A program made the position numbers and the translations under genes. The notes beneath the pieces were generated by a model, which was not told the origin of the DNA, did no database searches, and saw only the letters and a program-made list of their open reading frames with translations. A stretch of DNA of 64,000 nucleotides from assembly GCA_007644065.1 (NCBI GenBank), contig VJWN01000014.1:1178001-1242000 (forward strand). Direction: 5' to 3'. The stretch is from Margaritispora aquatica (taxonomy: Eukaryota; Ascomycota; Leotiomycetes; Helotiales; Discinellaceae). Positions 1-13,000 of this stretch are shown piece after piece (positions within the stretch are counted from its first letter, which is position 1; every line of letters starts with the position of its first letter).

Positions 1-989
1 TTTCGCTTGTTTCAAATGATTGATGGAATGAGGGAGATATTGAAAGCCGGCCAAAGGTGGAAGATTGTTGGTTGTTGATGAAATATGGTTTGATAAAAGC
101 TAGAGCTAGTAAAAGACGCTCTTATGTACATGATGATTTGGTTCCGAGGTATGTTCTTGTGATTCACATAGATACGCAGACATTGTTGAATCACATGACT
201 TCAGTACGAGAAATGATTCTATGTCACTGTAGATGACTGTGATGAGAATCATCACAATTATTTGTCATCCAAGAGTATCACTAGCGCTTCATGAATACAC
301 ACATTCAACAGCACATCAAATGCTGTGAAGTTTGGGTGTCAAATGGAACCTGTTCTGCTAGTACTGATGTCAAGCACTTTACAGAAAGCAAAATAACATG
401 TACCTGATGATCGTAGAACTGGCAAAAGAATGGCTACCTGACACGCAACCTGCACTTGATAGGAAGATGAATCCAAGGCGATCATTAGAACCTTTTCATA
501 TTGTCCACAAGACCACAACTTATGTTTTGGTCTCACGGCCACCGTCGACTAAGTTACCAACCAACATGAAAATATCTCCAAACCACCTCCACTCAACACC
601 AAGTCTTTATGCAAAATATCACACATCCCCATCATTCACCCCAGATTCCATGGGGAGGTCATTTGAGAGGCGAAGATCAAGTTGGTAAATGACACGAGCT
701 CTTGGTTATAATTGGCTAGTCGCTCGCTTGCCCCCTTTACCCCCTTTCCTTGTGGCGCAGCTTAAATGAGCCGAAGCCGAAAGCGTGACCCCCAAACACC
801 CCAACTTGATCCAAGATCAGATTGTGGATCTGAGACCCCAAACCCAAAACACACTTTATATCAACGTCAACTTTCGCTTCTCATGTGTCGATAATAGACT
901 CGATAAGCTTAATGTCTCTGCTACACATATTTTGAACCGGATCATCATTACTTGTCTTTCATTGATGCTACAGTATACCATTAGTCGTC
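1..989. other. Intergenic stretch upstream of the rhamnosidase gene
   Basis: No reading frame here has an ATG start, splice signals and a credible composition. The last 300 bases hold pyrimidine-rich runs (near 730-750) of the kind common in filamentous-fungal promoters and probably contain the promoter of the GH78 gene that starts at 990. Confidence 0.5.
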
Positions 990-3411
990 ATGCTCCCACC
1001 TTCATTAACAGCGGCACTGACACTGACGCTCGCGACTATCCTCGACACCACCCACGCCTCTCCATCTCCGTCACAATGGCAACAAGCAGTCCTCAACTCC
1101 AACCCACAACAACAAGACTGGCATAAATACATTCGCTCCCCACCCACCACGACCGTACGCCCGGTACGCGTCATTCCATCTTATACAGTCGGTAATGTCA
1201 CGAACGCGAACGCCTTGCTCACCGGCAAAGGCGACACGATCTTGACGCGCAAAAAGGGCGATGTCATACCATCCATTGTCGTAGACTTTGGGCTCAACAT
1301 CGCGGGGTTCTTAAGCATCAATTTTGGAGGTGCGGAGAAGTTTGATAGTAAGACGGAGGGGAGACCGGGCGTGAGGTTGGCGTTCTCGGAGACGTTGGAA
1401 TGTCTGAGTGATGTGAGCGATTTTAGTCGGTCATATAATGTAAGTATTCCTTCTGAACAGTATAGATGATGCTGACTTTGATATAGGGAGATAGAATCAC
1501 GCCTGGTTCAGATCAGGTACTTCTCATTCTCCATAATCGGAATGTTTGTAAGCTCACGTGACTAGATTGCCGTGGCTGCAAAGCCATATACATGGACTGA
1601 CACGCATGAATGCGCATATGAGGACCGGAAAGTCTGCTCAGATGGCCTCCATGGCTTCAGATACATGAAAATCTACGTTGATGCCCTGACAGAAGATGCA
1701 CCGTACACCACTCCTTATGGTTCGGTCATGATTAACTCCATGAGTTTGAACTTCACCGGATTCCTGGGCACAGCTGATACCTTTACCGGCTGGTTCGAGA
1801 GTTCGGATGAGCAGTTGAATCAGTGGTGGTATGATGGAGTTTATACTAATGACGCATGTACGGCTACTTTTTTGAAGAATGATACGGAGTAAGTCACTTG
1901 AGTCAAACAAGCAGTCGTGCAGAATATCCTTTGCTACGTCTCTTTATCCCCTTTCCAGACCATAGAAAACATATCAAGACAAGTCACTGACATCTCATAG
2001 TCCAAGAAACGCAGCTAGCCCATCTTTAATTGGCAAACTTGTCCTCCACGATGGAGCAAAACGAGACCGAGACCCCTACGTCGGTGATCTCGCAGTCGCA
2101 TCACGCACCTCATACCTATCTCACGATGTTGCCGCCGCGTCACGAAACGTGCTCGCCGATCTAGCTGATCACCAGCGCAGCGATGGCTGGATCCCACCCG
2201 CCTCCATAAACGGGTACACGCTCCCATTGCTGGATTACCCTCTTCACTGGGTAACGTGCAGCTACGACCTCTTCATGTACAACGACGATGTGGAATACAT
2301 CACGAAATACTACCCTCACATCATCAAAGTCTTAGATAAATACTACCCCTCCATCACAAACAGCACCACGAACCTCATCACCAAAGGCATTGGCTGGTCA
2401 GGCGGCTATGGCGATTATGCATTCCTACCTCGCCAAGGCCCAGTAACCTATTACAACGCACTGTATATCATTGCTCTCGACAATGCCGCCTCAATCGCCA
2501 CGTACCTCGGGAAAAGAGATGATGCTTCTCGCTGGACCGCCCGCGCCAAACTTGTCAGCTCAGCCCTAAACACATATAACTTCGACCCAAGTACCGGCGC
2601 CTTCTTCGACGGCACTTGCGGCTCACCAGAAAACTACTGCCCAACTCACGCACAAGACGGCAACTCCCTCGCCATCGTCTCCGGCGCTGCAAACCACACC
2701 ATCGCTCTGTCCTCACTCGCCTATCTCTCCCGCGCCCATTCCCGACCATGGGGAAATTCCTTCTACGACAATGACTTCCTATCCCAAGGCTTCTCACAGC
2801 GCGTGTATGCATTTACATCGTACTTCGAGCTCGAAGCACGATTCATGTCTGGACAGGCCGATTCAGCCCTCGAGGAGATCCGCCGCTTATACGGCTGGAT
2901 GAGCGCCCACGACCCCGGCGTCACGATGTGGGAGGCTATTGGAGATAATGGTGGTCTGTACGAAGGCGGTTATACATCCATGGCACATGGATGGGCAACG
3001 GGCATCGTGCCTGTGATGATGAATTACGTCCTGGGTGTTATGCCTAGAGGACCAGGGTTCAGTTCCTGGAGTGTCAAGCCCATGCCTGGTGATTTGACGT
3101 GGGCGAGAGGTGTGGTGCCTACGCCGAAGGGAGGGGTGAGTGTGAGTTGGGAGAGGAATGCGGAGTTTGGTTGGTTTGTGTTGAGGGTTAGCGCGCCGCA
3201 GGGGACGGCGGGGACGGTGAGTGTGCCTGTGCCTGTTGATGCCGAGAGTATGGCAGCGGGGAGTGCGAGGGTGTATGTTGATGGCACTGCGGCGTGGGAT
3301 GGTGCGAAAGCGCGGGGATTTCAGGCGAGAGGAGGCGATGATGGGTACGTGACTCTTTCTCTTGCGGGAGATGGCGAGACGCATGTCGTTACTGTTGGGT
3401 TCGAGGCTTAG
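990..3411 (+). CDS. Secreted alpha-L-rhamnosidase-like glycoside hydrolase (GH78 type)
   Basis: Four exons: 990-1439, 1487-1516, 1566-1888 and 2001-3411, all joined in phase, giving about 737 residues. The protein starts with a hydrophobic signal peptide (roughly residues 1-23) ending near AHASPS. A beta-sandwich-like N-terminal part is followed by the GH78 hallmark around HDGAKRDRDPYVGDL, encoded just after intron 3, and then an alpha/alpha six-hairpin barrel with many Trp/Tyr/Gly-rich loops. The last 100 residues look like the C-terminal beta domain of the family. Members remove terminal alpha-L-rhamnose from rhamnogalacturonan or plant glycosides outside the cell. The second exon is only 30 bases, so automatic gene callers could miss it. 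Family assignment rests on motif memory; a related unsaturated-glucuronyl or other six-hairpin hydrolase remains possible. Confidence 0.85.
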
Positions 3412-4100
3412 GCATCTTTGTTATTCCCTTAATCATCAACGCTTTAAGAGATAACAAGGATTTTATTTATACCAAGTCCACTCGTGACCTGAGCACTATG
3501 CTCTTGCTCTATCTCCGTTGCTACATACTCACTTACCGCTCGCTTGTTCGCTCAGCTATCATATTCAACAAAGGAATCTATCTAGGTATCCAGATAACTG
3601 GATATCTAATCTCAAGTATGAGCTAGCTTAGGCATTTCCCGCTGCCGCACCCTATTAGTAGTGACCAGAGTTGTTCTCAATTCCTGAGCTTACCTTGTCC
3701 CAATACCTAGAAGTCCCCGGATTTCTCGGAAGAGCAGACACACTATCCGCGTTTTACTCAGCCAAGAGACCTGACCCCATAATTCACGTCTCGCTAAGGG
3801 TAACGAGTAATAGTTACCGCGACTAAGAAGTCCGTCACTTTGAGATTGTACACTGAACCCGTTATTTGTTTGCTTGGTCGTGTACCCAGGATGAGTTTTG
3901 GTTAAGATGAGACAAGATGGTTCGCTTGGGTTTAGGTTAAGGGGTAGTGGTGAGAAGATGCTAGCCGATTGTTGACGATATGACGTCTATTGTGTTTACG
4001 CTTACATGGAGAGAGCTACCATAAAATCAGACATTATCTCTATTGTGACTCTGCCTTGAAGCATTTGACCTGTTCGACTCTTGCTCGCCTCAATCCAAAA
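3412..4100. other. Intergenic stretch between rhamnosidase and lipase
   Basis: No gene seen. A small perfect hairpin with 7-bp arms (TATCCAG and CTGGATA, 4-base loop) lies at 3587-3604. The last 140 bases are the presumed lipase promoter and 5' leader. Confidence 0.5.
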
Positions 4101-5555
4101 ATGTTCTCCCCGTCTCTGCCTCTCAGCCTTGTGGCTTACCTCTCCATCGCCTTCATCTCAGCAGCCCCTACACCAATACCAAACCCAGCACACAACAGCG
4201 CCCAAGACCTCGCCTACGATATCGTCACTAAGCCCTTAAACGACCCCTTCTACCACGCCCCACCCGGCTACGAATCCCACCCTCCAGGAACGATCCTCGC
4301 TCACCGCACACCACCCGCCTCCCTCGCAGCTTTCGGCATCCTCCCCATCGACCTGCACTCCTCGCACCAGATTCACTACCGGACAACGTCCTCCACCGGG
4401 TCCCCAAGCCACAGCATCACCACACTCCTCATCCCGAAGAACCACAACGCCTCGCGGCTCGTCTCGTACCAAGATTTCGAAGACTCCTCCTTCCTCGACT
4501 GCTCGCCCTCGTACGCGCTGCAGCAAGGCAGTAAGCACAGCACGCTGCTCTCGCAGGCGAATTTCCTGTACGAGGCCGGCTTGCTGCAGCAGGGGTACAT
4601 GGTCAGCATCCCGGACTACGAGGGCCCCGACAGCGCGTTTGGGAGCGGGCCGCAGGCCGGCATGGCGACGCTGGATGCGATTCGCGCCGTGCTGCGCAGT
4701 GGCGAGGTCACGGGCGTGGAGATGGCGGGAGACGGGAACGGGAGCGAGGTCGACGTCGTGATGTGGGGGTACTCCGGGGGCTCGATCCCCACCGAGTGGG
4801 CGGCAGAGATGCAGCCAAGTTATGCGCCGGAGTTGGATGGCAGGATTAAGGGCGCTGCGGTGGGCGGGGCGATTGCGGATTTGAATCGTACCATTTATAC
4901 GATTACTGGGACGGGGTCGGCGGGTTTCGCGCCTGCGGGAATCATGGGCTTGTATCAGGGTTTCAAGACGGAGGAGTTGACGCAGCTGTTTGAGGAGCAG
5001 ACTTTTGCTGAGAATCGGAGTGAGCTTTTCCAGGCAGGGAAGCAGTGCGCCGTGGATAATGAGGTGATGTATAAGGATAAGGACGTTGGAGATTACTTTA
5101 GAAGTGGGCTGGGGTTTTTGGATATCCCCATGGTGAAGGAGTTGATTGAGAAAGCGGGATTGATGGGTCAAAATACGGTGCCGCAGATGCCGCTGTATTT
5201 CTATAAAGCGGTTGGTGATGAGATTGATCCTATTGAAAGCAACGATAAGCTGGTGCGGAAGTACTGTGATCAAGGTATTAAGTCCTTGGAGTATGTCAGG
5301 AATAGCGCGGCATCGCATGTTAACGAGGCTTTCTTTGGAGCGGATGGCGCGGTGAGGTTTTTGAATGAGAGGTTTGATAGCGTGAGGCCTGTAGAGGGGT
5401 GTAAAGTGTTGGAGGTAGATAATGTGATGGTTAATGTTAAGGGACTGGATCGCTTTGGGAAGATTATCGTGCAGAGTTTGGTAGATCTGATTGAGGATTC
5501 TTGGATCAAAAAAGCGTGGAAGAAGATTAAGGGCTGGTTTGGTGGTGGTTGGTGA
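4101..5555 (+). CDS. Secretory lipase, LIP family (alpha/beta hydrolase)
   Basis: Single exon of 484 residues from the ATG at 4101. The frame stays open upstream to about 3990 but has no ATG there, and the 4101 start gives a clean signal peptide ending in AAPTPIPNP. The fold is that of Candida-type secretory lipases (Pfam LIP). The nucleophile elbow GYSGGS puts the catalytic Ser at residue 225, the acid is most likely Asp373 in GDEIDPIE, and the base is His406 in AASHVNEA. These enzymes are secreted and hydrolyse triacylglycerols or other esters. The C-terminus ends in a basic, Trp-rich amphipathic stretch (KKAWKKIKGWFGG), which is unusual for a soluble lipase and could bind membrane. The gene runs convergent to the PQ-loop gene with a gap of only 100 bases. 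Confidence 0.92.
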   Translation: MFSPSLPLSLVAYLSIAFISAAPTPIPNPAHNSAQDLAYDIVTKPLNDPFYHAPPGYESHPPGTILAHRTPPASLAAFGILPIDLHSSHQIHYRTTSSTGSPSHSITTLLIPKNHNASRLVSYQDFEDSSFLDCSPSYALQQGSKHSTLLSQANFLYEAGLLQQGYMVSIPDYEGPDSAFGSGPQAGMATLDAIRAVLRSGEVTGVEMAGDGNGSEVDVVMWGYSGGSIPTEWAAEMQPSYAPELDGRIKGAAVGGAIADLNRTIYTITGTGSAGFAPAGIMGLYQGFKTEELTQLFEEQTFAENRSELFQAGKQCAVDNEVMYKDKDVGDYFRSGLGFLDIPMVKELIEKAGLMGQNTVPQMPLYFYKAVGDEIDPIESNDKLVRKYCDQGIKSLEYVRNSAASHVNEAFFGADGAVRFLNERFDSVRPVEGCKVLEVDNVMVNVKGLDRFGKIIVQSLVDLIEDSWIKKAWKKIKGWFGGGW

Positions 5556-5655
5556 AGCTGTTAGAGGGACGAAGTAAGAGTTTGGATGTTGGGTGGTATT
5601 GTAGTGTAATAATAGTAACAGTAGTGATGATGATAATGATACAAGCTGTTGCTCG

Positions 5656-6726
5656 TCATCTTCTGGCTGATGCTCTTGAACTTGCAACAGAGCTTGGGGT
5701 GCGAAAAACACTCGTTGATGAGGGGACCCGATCCAACTGGATGTCACTACTTTGACCAGCATCTTGCTCTTCAGTAGTACTGCTCGCTTCATTTGTCGTC
5801 TCCTGTCTTTGCTTCCTGTCACTCAGCCTCTGCTGAATCCACGGTCGAAGGTTGAAGTATCCTCCACATGCAAAGACACCACACCAGAGCACGAATTCCG
5901 TGGCATAGATAACCATACCCAGGATATCAAGAGTGGGTTGAAAGACTATCGCTGTCAGTTGAGTTTCATGTGAAGGAGTAGGAAGTACTCACATACAGAA
6001 ACAAGCGAGAAGACATCCCCAGCTGCATCGATAGCGACGAAAATGAACGAGATTCCTCGGACAGTGCGATGGACGTAGATATCCCAATAATGTCTCAGCA
6101 CACCAGCCGAAAGGAGCACTGCCGACACAACACCCATCAAGATAGAAGGCCAATGGAGATCTTTCTTCAATGCAGCCTTCCAACATCAGTACTGGGCTGG
6201 TTATGATGGAAGCCAACGAACCTTCAACGCAAAAACCAAGCCCGTCTCAATGCCTCCAAATACCCCACCAATCACTCCAACAAACGCACAACATCTCAGG
6301 ACACTCCATTTCTACATCTCATTAGCCTTTCTCCTTTACCATACATATTCTCATCCGTTTCTCGCTTCACATTTCGTAGAATATAAGCGAGACCCAGACT
6401 TCAACTCACATCATCATAATAGAAACACTGAATCCACGTAATCAGACTTAACACCGTCAAGATTTGCGGCTGGATCTGAAGCGCGATATTGAAGTTGCCC
6501 GCGATGTTATACGCGCCGAGCGGGACACCAGCACATGCCCAGAGAAGCATCATAGAGCGCTGCAAGCCGACGGTGTTATGGCGGCGATAGTTGATGATGA
6601 TTTGGGGGATGAGCTGTGTTGTGTTAGTGATTGGATTTTGGAGTGGACGGAAGTCTGCATTACTTGGATAGACCAGCATACGGCCCCAATGGTGCCTAAG
6701 ACGTTGGCGGCTATTGGGACGTCCAT
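5656..6726 (-). CDS. PQ-loop repeat membrane protein (about 278 residues)
   Basis: Five exons on the minus strand: 6726-6664, 6613-6410, 6311-6222, 6176-5993 and 5951-5656. All phases agree. Exon 4 uses the strong GTGAGT donor after 5993, and only this choice keeps the frame. The first PQ motif spans intron 1 (SIQ then LIPQIIINYRRHNTVG). The second repeat lies around RTVRGISFIFVAIDAAGDVF. About seven hydrophobic helices are visible, then a polar Ser-rich tail of some 60 residues. PQ-loop proteins include lysosomal/vacuolar amino-acid exporters (cystinosin, Ypq/PQLC2) and MPDU1; which subfamily this belongs to is not decided by what I can see. Convergent with the lipase gene. Confidence 0.85.
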
Positions 6727-7600
6727 TTTGTGTATTTGGGTCGAGAGAGTGGAGGAGGAATATTGATGTACAAGCGAGGATTGTAAATGAAAGGAAAACG
6801 CAAGTCTCCCCCCGAATCATGTGACTAATACCCAGTCAGCTGACTTAATGTCTCATACCTGAGGTACCTTACTTCATACAATGATTTCACAGCTCTGCTA
6901 ACGATTTCTCCCCGATCCTTTTTGGGTATAATCAGAGCTTTGATCAGCATTGCTAGCAGGTGCGTCGAAGTTCACGTATCAAGGAATTGGCGAGCTACCT
7001 ATGAGTAAGGTATCTAAGTATCCAAAGGAACGACCGTTCACAGAGATAGTCGTAACAAGATGATATAGTAGAAAACAGGGTAGTAAAATGGTAGAATCAT
7101 CTTATTTATAGTTATTCTCGCAAGAAAATACACGTTATTTATAGCATGATCGCCGCCGGGTATAACAACCAAATACCTGGGTAGCATAACCTGGTTACCA
7201 GAGCTTAGAACTATGTGCTTGTATAGATGGCCGTCACAGGTTTTGCTTATATTGGGCACCTAAATTGGCACCTATTGAAGACACCTGCATATACCCATAG
7301 TCGAGACTTGGAGAAGGTATGTAGTGATTGTCGCATCTATGTATGTGACGTAAAGGTCCAATGATGTCCAATCTTATCCATTTCCGTGCACATCCATATT
7401 CATGAATGCTGCTATGCATAAGCGCAAAATATATCTCGTTGCCTCATAAACTAAGTAGCTGCGCTCATCAGCCATAAACAATGTAGAGGTAGATGAACTG
7501 TGTTGGGAATTTCGTTATAGGCACAACTAACGTACATCAGGTATGTTCCACAATCATTGTACTGTACAGTCCTGCTTTCAACAAGTATCCAGCAGGCAGG
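6727..7600. other. Intergenic stretch
   Basis: AT-rich and without a supportable gene. It contains partial palindromes around GGTACC (ACCTGAGGTACC near 6860) and probably the promoter of the minus-strand PQ-loop gene. Confidence 0.45.
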
Positions 7601-8642
7601 TTACCGGGACCCAAATATACTCGACATCCTATCACTTATAGTCTCCTTACCCTCCTCTTTCCTCTTCCTCCTCTCCTCCGCCTGCCTCTCATAAATGGTC
7701 CCCAGATGCCCCGCAACCTGCTCACCAGCCTGAATCTCCGCCTTAATAGCCCTCTCCTCTAACTCCCTCTCCAGCTCGGACAAATCCTCCAGCCTCTTCT
7801 TCAGCGCCTTCTGCACTCTCGGGTTCAGATCTGATGGCTGCAATTTGTTCTCTTCGAACGGCGTCTCGGCTTCGTCTGAGTTCGCAATCTTAGGCGGTTT
7901 CGTGAGAATCATAGGAAACGTGGGTATAGGTCGTCCTTCCGCCTTCGCCGCTTCGACAGCAGCTTCTTGGTCCAGCATGCGATGGTACAGCGTATCGGCA
8001 TGCATCTGGATCCTCTCGTCGACTTCGGCCGTGCGATCCAGCGTAGACAAGTACCCCAGCGCTTTCAGGAATTTCTGAGCAACATTAGCACAGCCCAACT
8101 CATGTGAGATCTGCCAGTCATACTGCTTGCACCATATAACACCTCTCCAACTTCCTATTCTCCGGCCGGCACATCGTCATCCTGCTGCTCCAGCTGCCAT
8201 TGCGAAAGCAATCATTGACCTCCCACTGCTCATTCGCGCAATTCTCCAGCGCGGCCCTCCCTATCTCCGCTTTCCTGTACTTATATCCCTCCAGCACATC
8301 CTGGATCTTCTCTTGATCGGACTTGTTTGCATTCTCGACGGACTCCTTCGATTCATACGTTTTCCACAAATGCGCGTACCTTCCATCGGGGAACAGACTC
8401 TGCTCCGGCACCTTGGGCTCCTCTTCTGCAGCTGACGGTACGCTGGAACTTGTGTGCGATTCCTGCGATGACGGGAAAGCTTCAGTGGCTCTGCGAGAAG
8501 GTTCGGCCGGTGGGTTGGAGTCGTTGTATTTGATGGGCGATTCTTTCTTCAGGAAGTCCCGCAGACTCGGATCGAGGTCGCGCAGAGGATCTTTCGATTT
8601 GTTGCTATCATTGTCATCGGATGAGCCCCAGAACCAACCCAT
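7601..8642 (-). CDS. Twin-CX9C mitochondrial-type protein (DUF3128/PANTS/EMI1-like)
   Basis: Two exons, 8642-8124 and 8074-7601, joined in phase 0 across a 49-base intron that has a GCTAAT branch site; product about 330 residues. The N-terminus (MGWFWGSSDD) is followed by a disordered Ser/Pro-rich part. Around residues 135-172 is a coiled-coil-helix with a pair of CX9C motifs: C-ANEQWEVND-C and C-RPENRKLER-C. Such motifs are oxidised by Mia40 in the mitochondrial intermembrane space. Assignment to the DUF3128 (EMI1/PANTS) family is from recall. The second exon adds a long charged, coiled-coil-like C-terminal half (many Glu, Lys, Arg), longer than a minimal CHCH protein. Function in the cell is not known from sequence. 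Confidence 0.75.
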
Positions 8643-10059
8643 TGTTGCTGTTTTGTGGTGGTGGTGGTGGTGAGAGAGGTGTAAGTTCTGAATCGTGGTT
8701 GATGACTTGGAGCTTCAGAAAATAAAATCCGAGGTCCGGAACATGTCCGCTAAATACAGGGGCTTGGTCGCTAGAGAGTTCCATAGGATTTCTCACTAAA
8801 AACCTCGACACGAACATTAGAGTACAAAATAGTTATCAACGACATCAAAATTATTGATTGTTTCCATCCATTCGCATAACTCAAATTATTTTTTTTGGAC
8901 TCTGCACGAGTGGATTTAAGCAGCCACTTCTCTAACCAGTCAGGACACTGTTTTGTGCAACCTTGAGGCTGATGATCCTCACACATTCGCAAATTAAAGC
9001 TCAACAGTTCAATAGCTCTAGAAGTAAGTATCTTCTCCTTGCTCGCCAGAACATTTCAATGATTTGGAGTACAAACATTTCCTTGACAGCCTTAAAAGTT
9101 CATATTCCCATTCTCACTCTTGTCCTCATCTCACGCCTCCTAGGGCACCTCGCTTACTACCTGAAGGCTGTTCGTTATCGAATTCAAGGCTCAAAGATAC
9201 AGTTGACCAAACATCATTAATATTAACTGAAATTCTAGATCAAGTGTTCTATCACAGGCTATTCTCAACACTCAGACAAAAGTAGCAACGAAATGCTATC
9301 AGCAATGAGCTTGGGGCAAGGGGTGATCTTACTATCACCTATTATAAAAGGACAGCAAGCATAGCTTTGCCATGACAAATAGTCTAGTTTAGCTCTTTTC
9401 CTTATAAAACTTTGCTTTCTGATATGGGAGCAATTGAATCAGTAAATGCAATGAACGCCAACAAGATCATGGGTAGTTACGCAATAACAGTTCGCCGAGT
9501 AAGCAGTCTAGGTGAAGTGAAGTAGGGAGAAAGGGAGCCTTAGGTCGAATTGTGAAGAACATAAAACTGTGAGTGGACCATGAGTCAAAATAGTTCAACG
9601 TTCAGTATCATTGAAGTGACAGGATCTCAGTAGCTTAATGACGATTAATGGGTATTTGACTGACTCCTTGTTACAACCTTTGCCAGAATGCATTTTCGAA
9701 AAAGTCACACGATAGAGTATATTTTTGGAGTGATATTTCATGAAATCCAAGGAGAACAAGAACAGGCACAGTGAGGCTTAATATTGAAAAAACTAATCGG
9801 CAAATCTGAGACCTTTTAACAACAAGATTGCCTAGATCTGGAAGATAAAGGTTTTATTACGCTAGCCCTGGCATTTGCCCCTCTCTTGATTTAAGCGAGA
9901 ATAATTCGTGAAGCAAAACACATGGACGAGACGATATCATTGAGATCAGGCAGATTCGCCAATTCTATTCCATAGCATACGAGCCCCCTTCCCTCAACAA
10001 GAAATTCATGCCCTCGATGTGATGTCGAAACACGAACAACAAAATCATGAGCCATCCAC
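8643..10059. other. Intergenic stretch
   Basis: AT-rich, with no reading frame that combines ATG, splice sites and credible composition. A GTG-rich run at 8655-8673 lies just upstream of the CX9C gene start, in its 5' leader. Confidence 0.45.
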
Positions 10060-13000
10060 TCACCCTTTCTTCACCTTCTCCCTCCTGACTAACACAACAT
10101 TCTCAGCACCATCAACCCCAAGATGCCTTCCACCTCTCGCCGGATCGTCAATTATGCCCAATGCGAAATCTCTCTCACGAAGACTCTCCCAGCGCCTCTC
10201 GTACCTCTCCATCCCGCGAATAACGCTATTATCACACAGCAAAATCATTTGGCCCCCCAAACACGACACATCCTGCGGCAACATCACGCCGTCCCTCCAC
10301 CACAGCAGCAGCACCAACGAAACCCCCAGAAGCGCTAGCGCTGCAATCACAAAATAAATGCTCCCGCGTCGCGGTAGAGCGCGGCGTTTGGTGGTGCTGA
10401 TGCTTGCGGGCAGCGAAAGCGGTGCCGAAGTGGGCTTCGAATCGAATACAAAATCGTTCGCGGCATAGGCGGCGAAGATGGCGCCGTAGACGAGGGATGC
10501 GGGCGTGAAGATAAAAGTGGGGGATTGTAAACTGCTGATGCCAGAGGAGACATTGAATGCCATGATGGCGCTGATGGGGTCGACTGCTACGCCTGAAGAA
10601 GCAAGGTAGACATTCTTGATGAGTGTGGAGGCGTTGAGTTGGTGGGAGAAATAGGCGCTAAAATTTGTGCCATTTGATGTCCACTGACTTGGAGAGAGGG
10701 GTGTCGAGGACGTGTTATTGCGGGGAGTGAGAGTTACGACTCCGGCTGATTGTTTGATAGATGTTTGGATGGTATCTTTCGTGTATTCCGGCCGGCATAA
10801 GATGGTCGTGATACTGGGCTGGGATGCAAAGATCATTTGACTTGTGGCACCAGTGGATGATACGTTGACGAGCGAGGTTGTTGATGCAGATATGATCAGC
10901 CAGCTGTCTTCAGCTCCATTGCAATCGCTCGGTGGAAGGAGTCTCCATGTATAACATCCTCCACTCGAAGCAGTTGCAGATGAACTCTGGACCTCATCAC
11001 AAAGTCTGACAGAGGCACCTTTGCATGTTCCATTTGCGATGGTAAATGACCACGCACTGAAGCCAGTACTGACATTTGGATTTGGCGTGTTCTGAACGGG
11101 GGAGCACTGGAGCGTGCTTGAAATTGCCTGTAGATCTACAACATACTCGACGTTGTCCTTTGGAATGACAATTGGCAGGAAACTATGAGAACCGACTACC
11201 CATCCGTCTTGCTTTGGGAATCCCATCAATGAAGATGATATCGTAGCCTCTTGGATATTTTCCCACATTGACTCATTGACTATTGGTTTGAAAGTAGTAT
11301 CTCTCCAAGCTGCTTTTGAGTTCAAAACAGTTGCTGCAACATTCGAAGTTTTGACGACCTCAAACAAGGTGCCAGCCGCAACTACAGCGACTTTGACAGA
11401 GAAAGTAATGAGAGTAACATAGGCTAACTTCCAATGCTTTTTGCGAACAGCCTTAAGCGTGACACTAATGTCTGGCTGAGTGAGATACTGCGTGCAGAGT
11501 GTGCTGGTGCCTCTTGCCGGTTTTTGGAGCTCCTCGAATGGTTGAGCCTGTCTGAAGAATGTATCAACCGCGCCCCACCACATGCCAAGAGCAGTGAGGG
11601 TCAGGATGGATCCCCAAGAGAAGGCGTGAGTGTTTATCCAATAAAGGAGGGAGTACCAAATGCTTGAACCAACACGGTCTAGGACGGGCAGTCCATTTCC
11701 ACCTCGAGGTGCAAGAATGAAAGCAAAGATGAATGCGAGTAGCCCTGCGATTATGACAAGCATGACTGCGATGAACCATATTTCCATGGTAAGTGGAAGC
11801 ATGGTAAACCTTTTGGCATAGTCAGGTGATGGATCTTCGGGCTCATCCCCTAGGGTTTGTTAGCCGAGAAAAACTGAAATTGCCTATCACGACCTACATG
11901 CGCTTCCTGTGTCATGAACTTGCGTTCCCTTGATAAACACTGACTGTGCACCACTTCTCGGTGTCTGCTCTCCGATTGCCCATTTAAATCGACAATCATC
12001 TAATCTCTCTCTAAGAATCTCCAGTGATCTCTCTCCAGGAAATGCATCGAGACCTTTGAACAAGTCTCGGGTAGCCGTGTCTCGGAAGTAGAACATTTTG
12101 GAAGCAATAGAGCCTGGATTGCCATACAGCCCAGTGATTCGCCTTCGTAGCGAATAGGCAATGGAAACCAAATAAAGTACGATGAATGCATGGAGAATAG
12201 CTGCCGCGATTGCGGTTGGCTTATCCAATACCCAAACGGATACAACAAACGTCATCGAGCCTGTTCTGGTGGTACTTTGATCAGCTGGGATGAATTGTGC
12301 AACTGCCGAAGCGGTCCAGCTTGCCACAATGACATATATGCCTTTGACGCCGCCATAAAGCTTGCAAGCCTGTTCGTTGCCAGTCCATTGACTTTCGATC
12401 CAATCACTATCACCAAAATCCTTTACTGAAGCACAACTCCAACTGCGTGTACTATCGAAACCGTCCCAACCTTCATAAGCAGTGTCGACAGTTGAGCCCC
12501 AAAAAGTCTTGCCAGCCACCGGATCCACTAGATCCTTGGTTAGATTCCCCAAGAATAACGTTGAAGACATTTGAGATCGAAAGACATCTGTAAGTCCAGG
12601 GAGCGAAGTAGATTGGATGCTGCTGAAGTCAGCATAATAGTTGCCTGTTAATGTAACAGCGTTAAGACTATCCACGTTGCGGTCAACTGTTGTTTCGACA
12701 TTTTCGTAGTTCACAAAGTATGGATCGCAAGGGATAGCTCCAAAAGCCCCTTTGCCTTTCTTGGACGTGTCGATAGTGTTTGATGACGATGTAAAAGATT
12801 CCGGATACAGGTAGCCAGCAAAGGCAAAATTTCGAAATCGAGAGCACGAGCTTGGTGAGTTCTTGTCATGACCTTCAAGTTGGTCCCAGGCAGTATAGAT
12901 AACACCCTCTTTTGAGGGAATTGCTATAGTTTGGTTGTGAACAAAGACACAATTATTGCGGTCTTTCAGTGTGGCTTTGACAGTGTGAGAGGCGTTTGCG

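Noticed and set aside
2887..3384. Antisense frame within the rhamnosidase gene
   Set aside because: Shadow of a well-supported coding exon; composition dominated by Arg, His and Pro.
4236..5822. A 528-codon frame antisense to the lipase
   Set aside because: It mirrors the GC-rich codons of the lipase, has no recognisable domains and is rich in His/Arg/Leu as expected of an antisense frame.
8963..9285. Short plus-strand frames
   Set aside because: Overlapping frames with no domain, and an AT-rich non-coding background.
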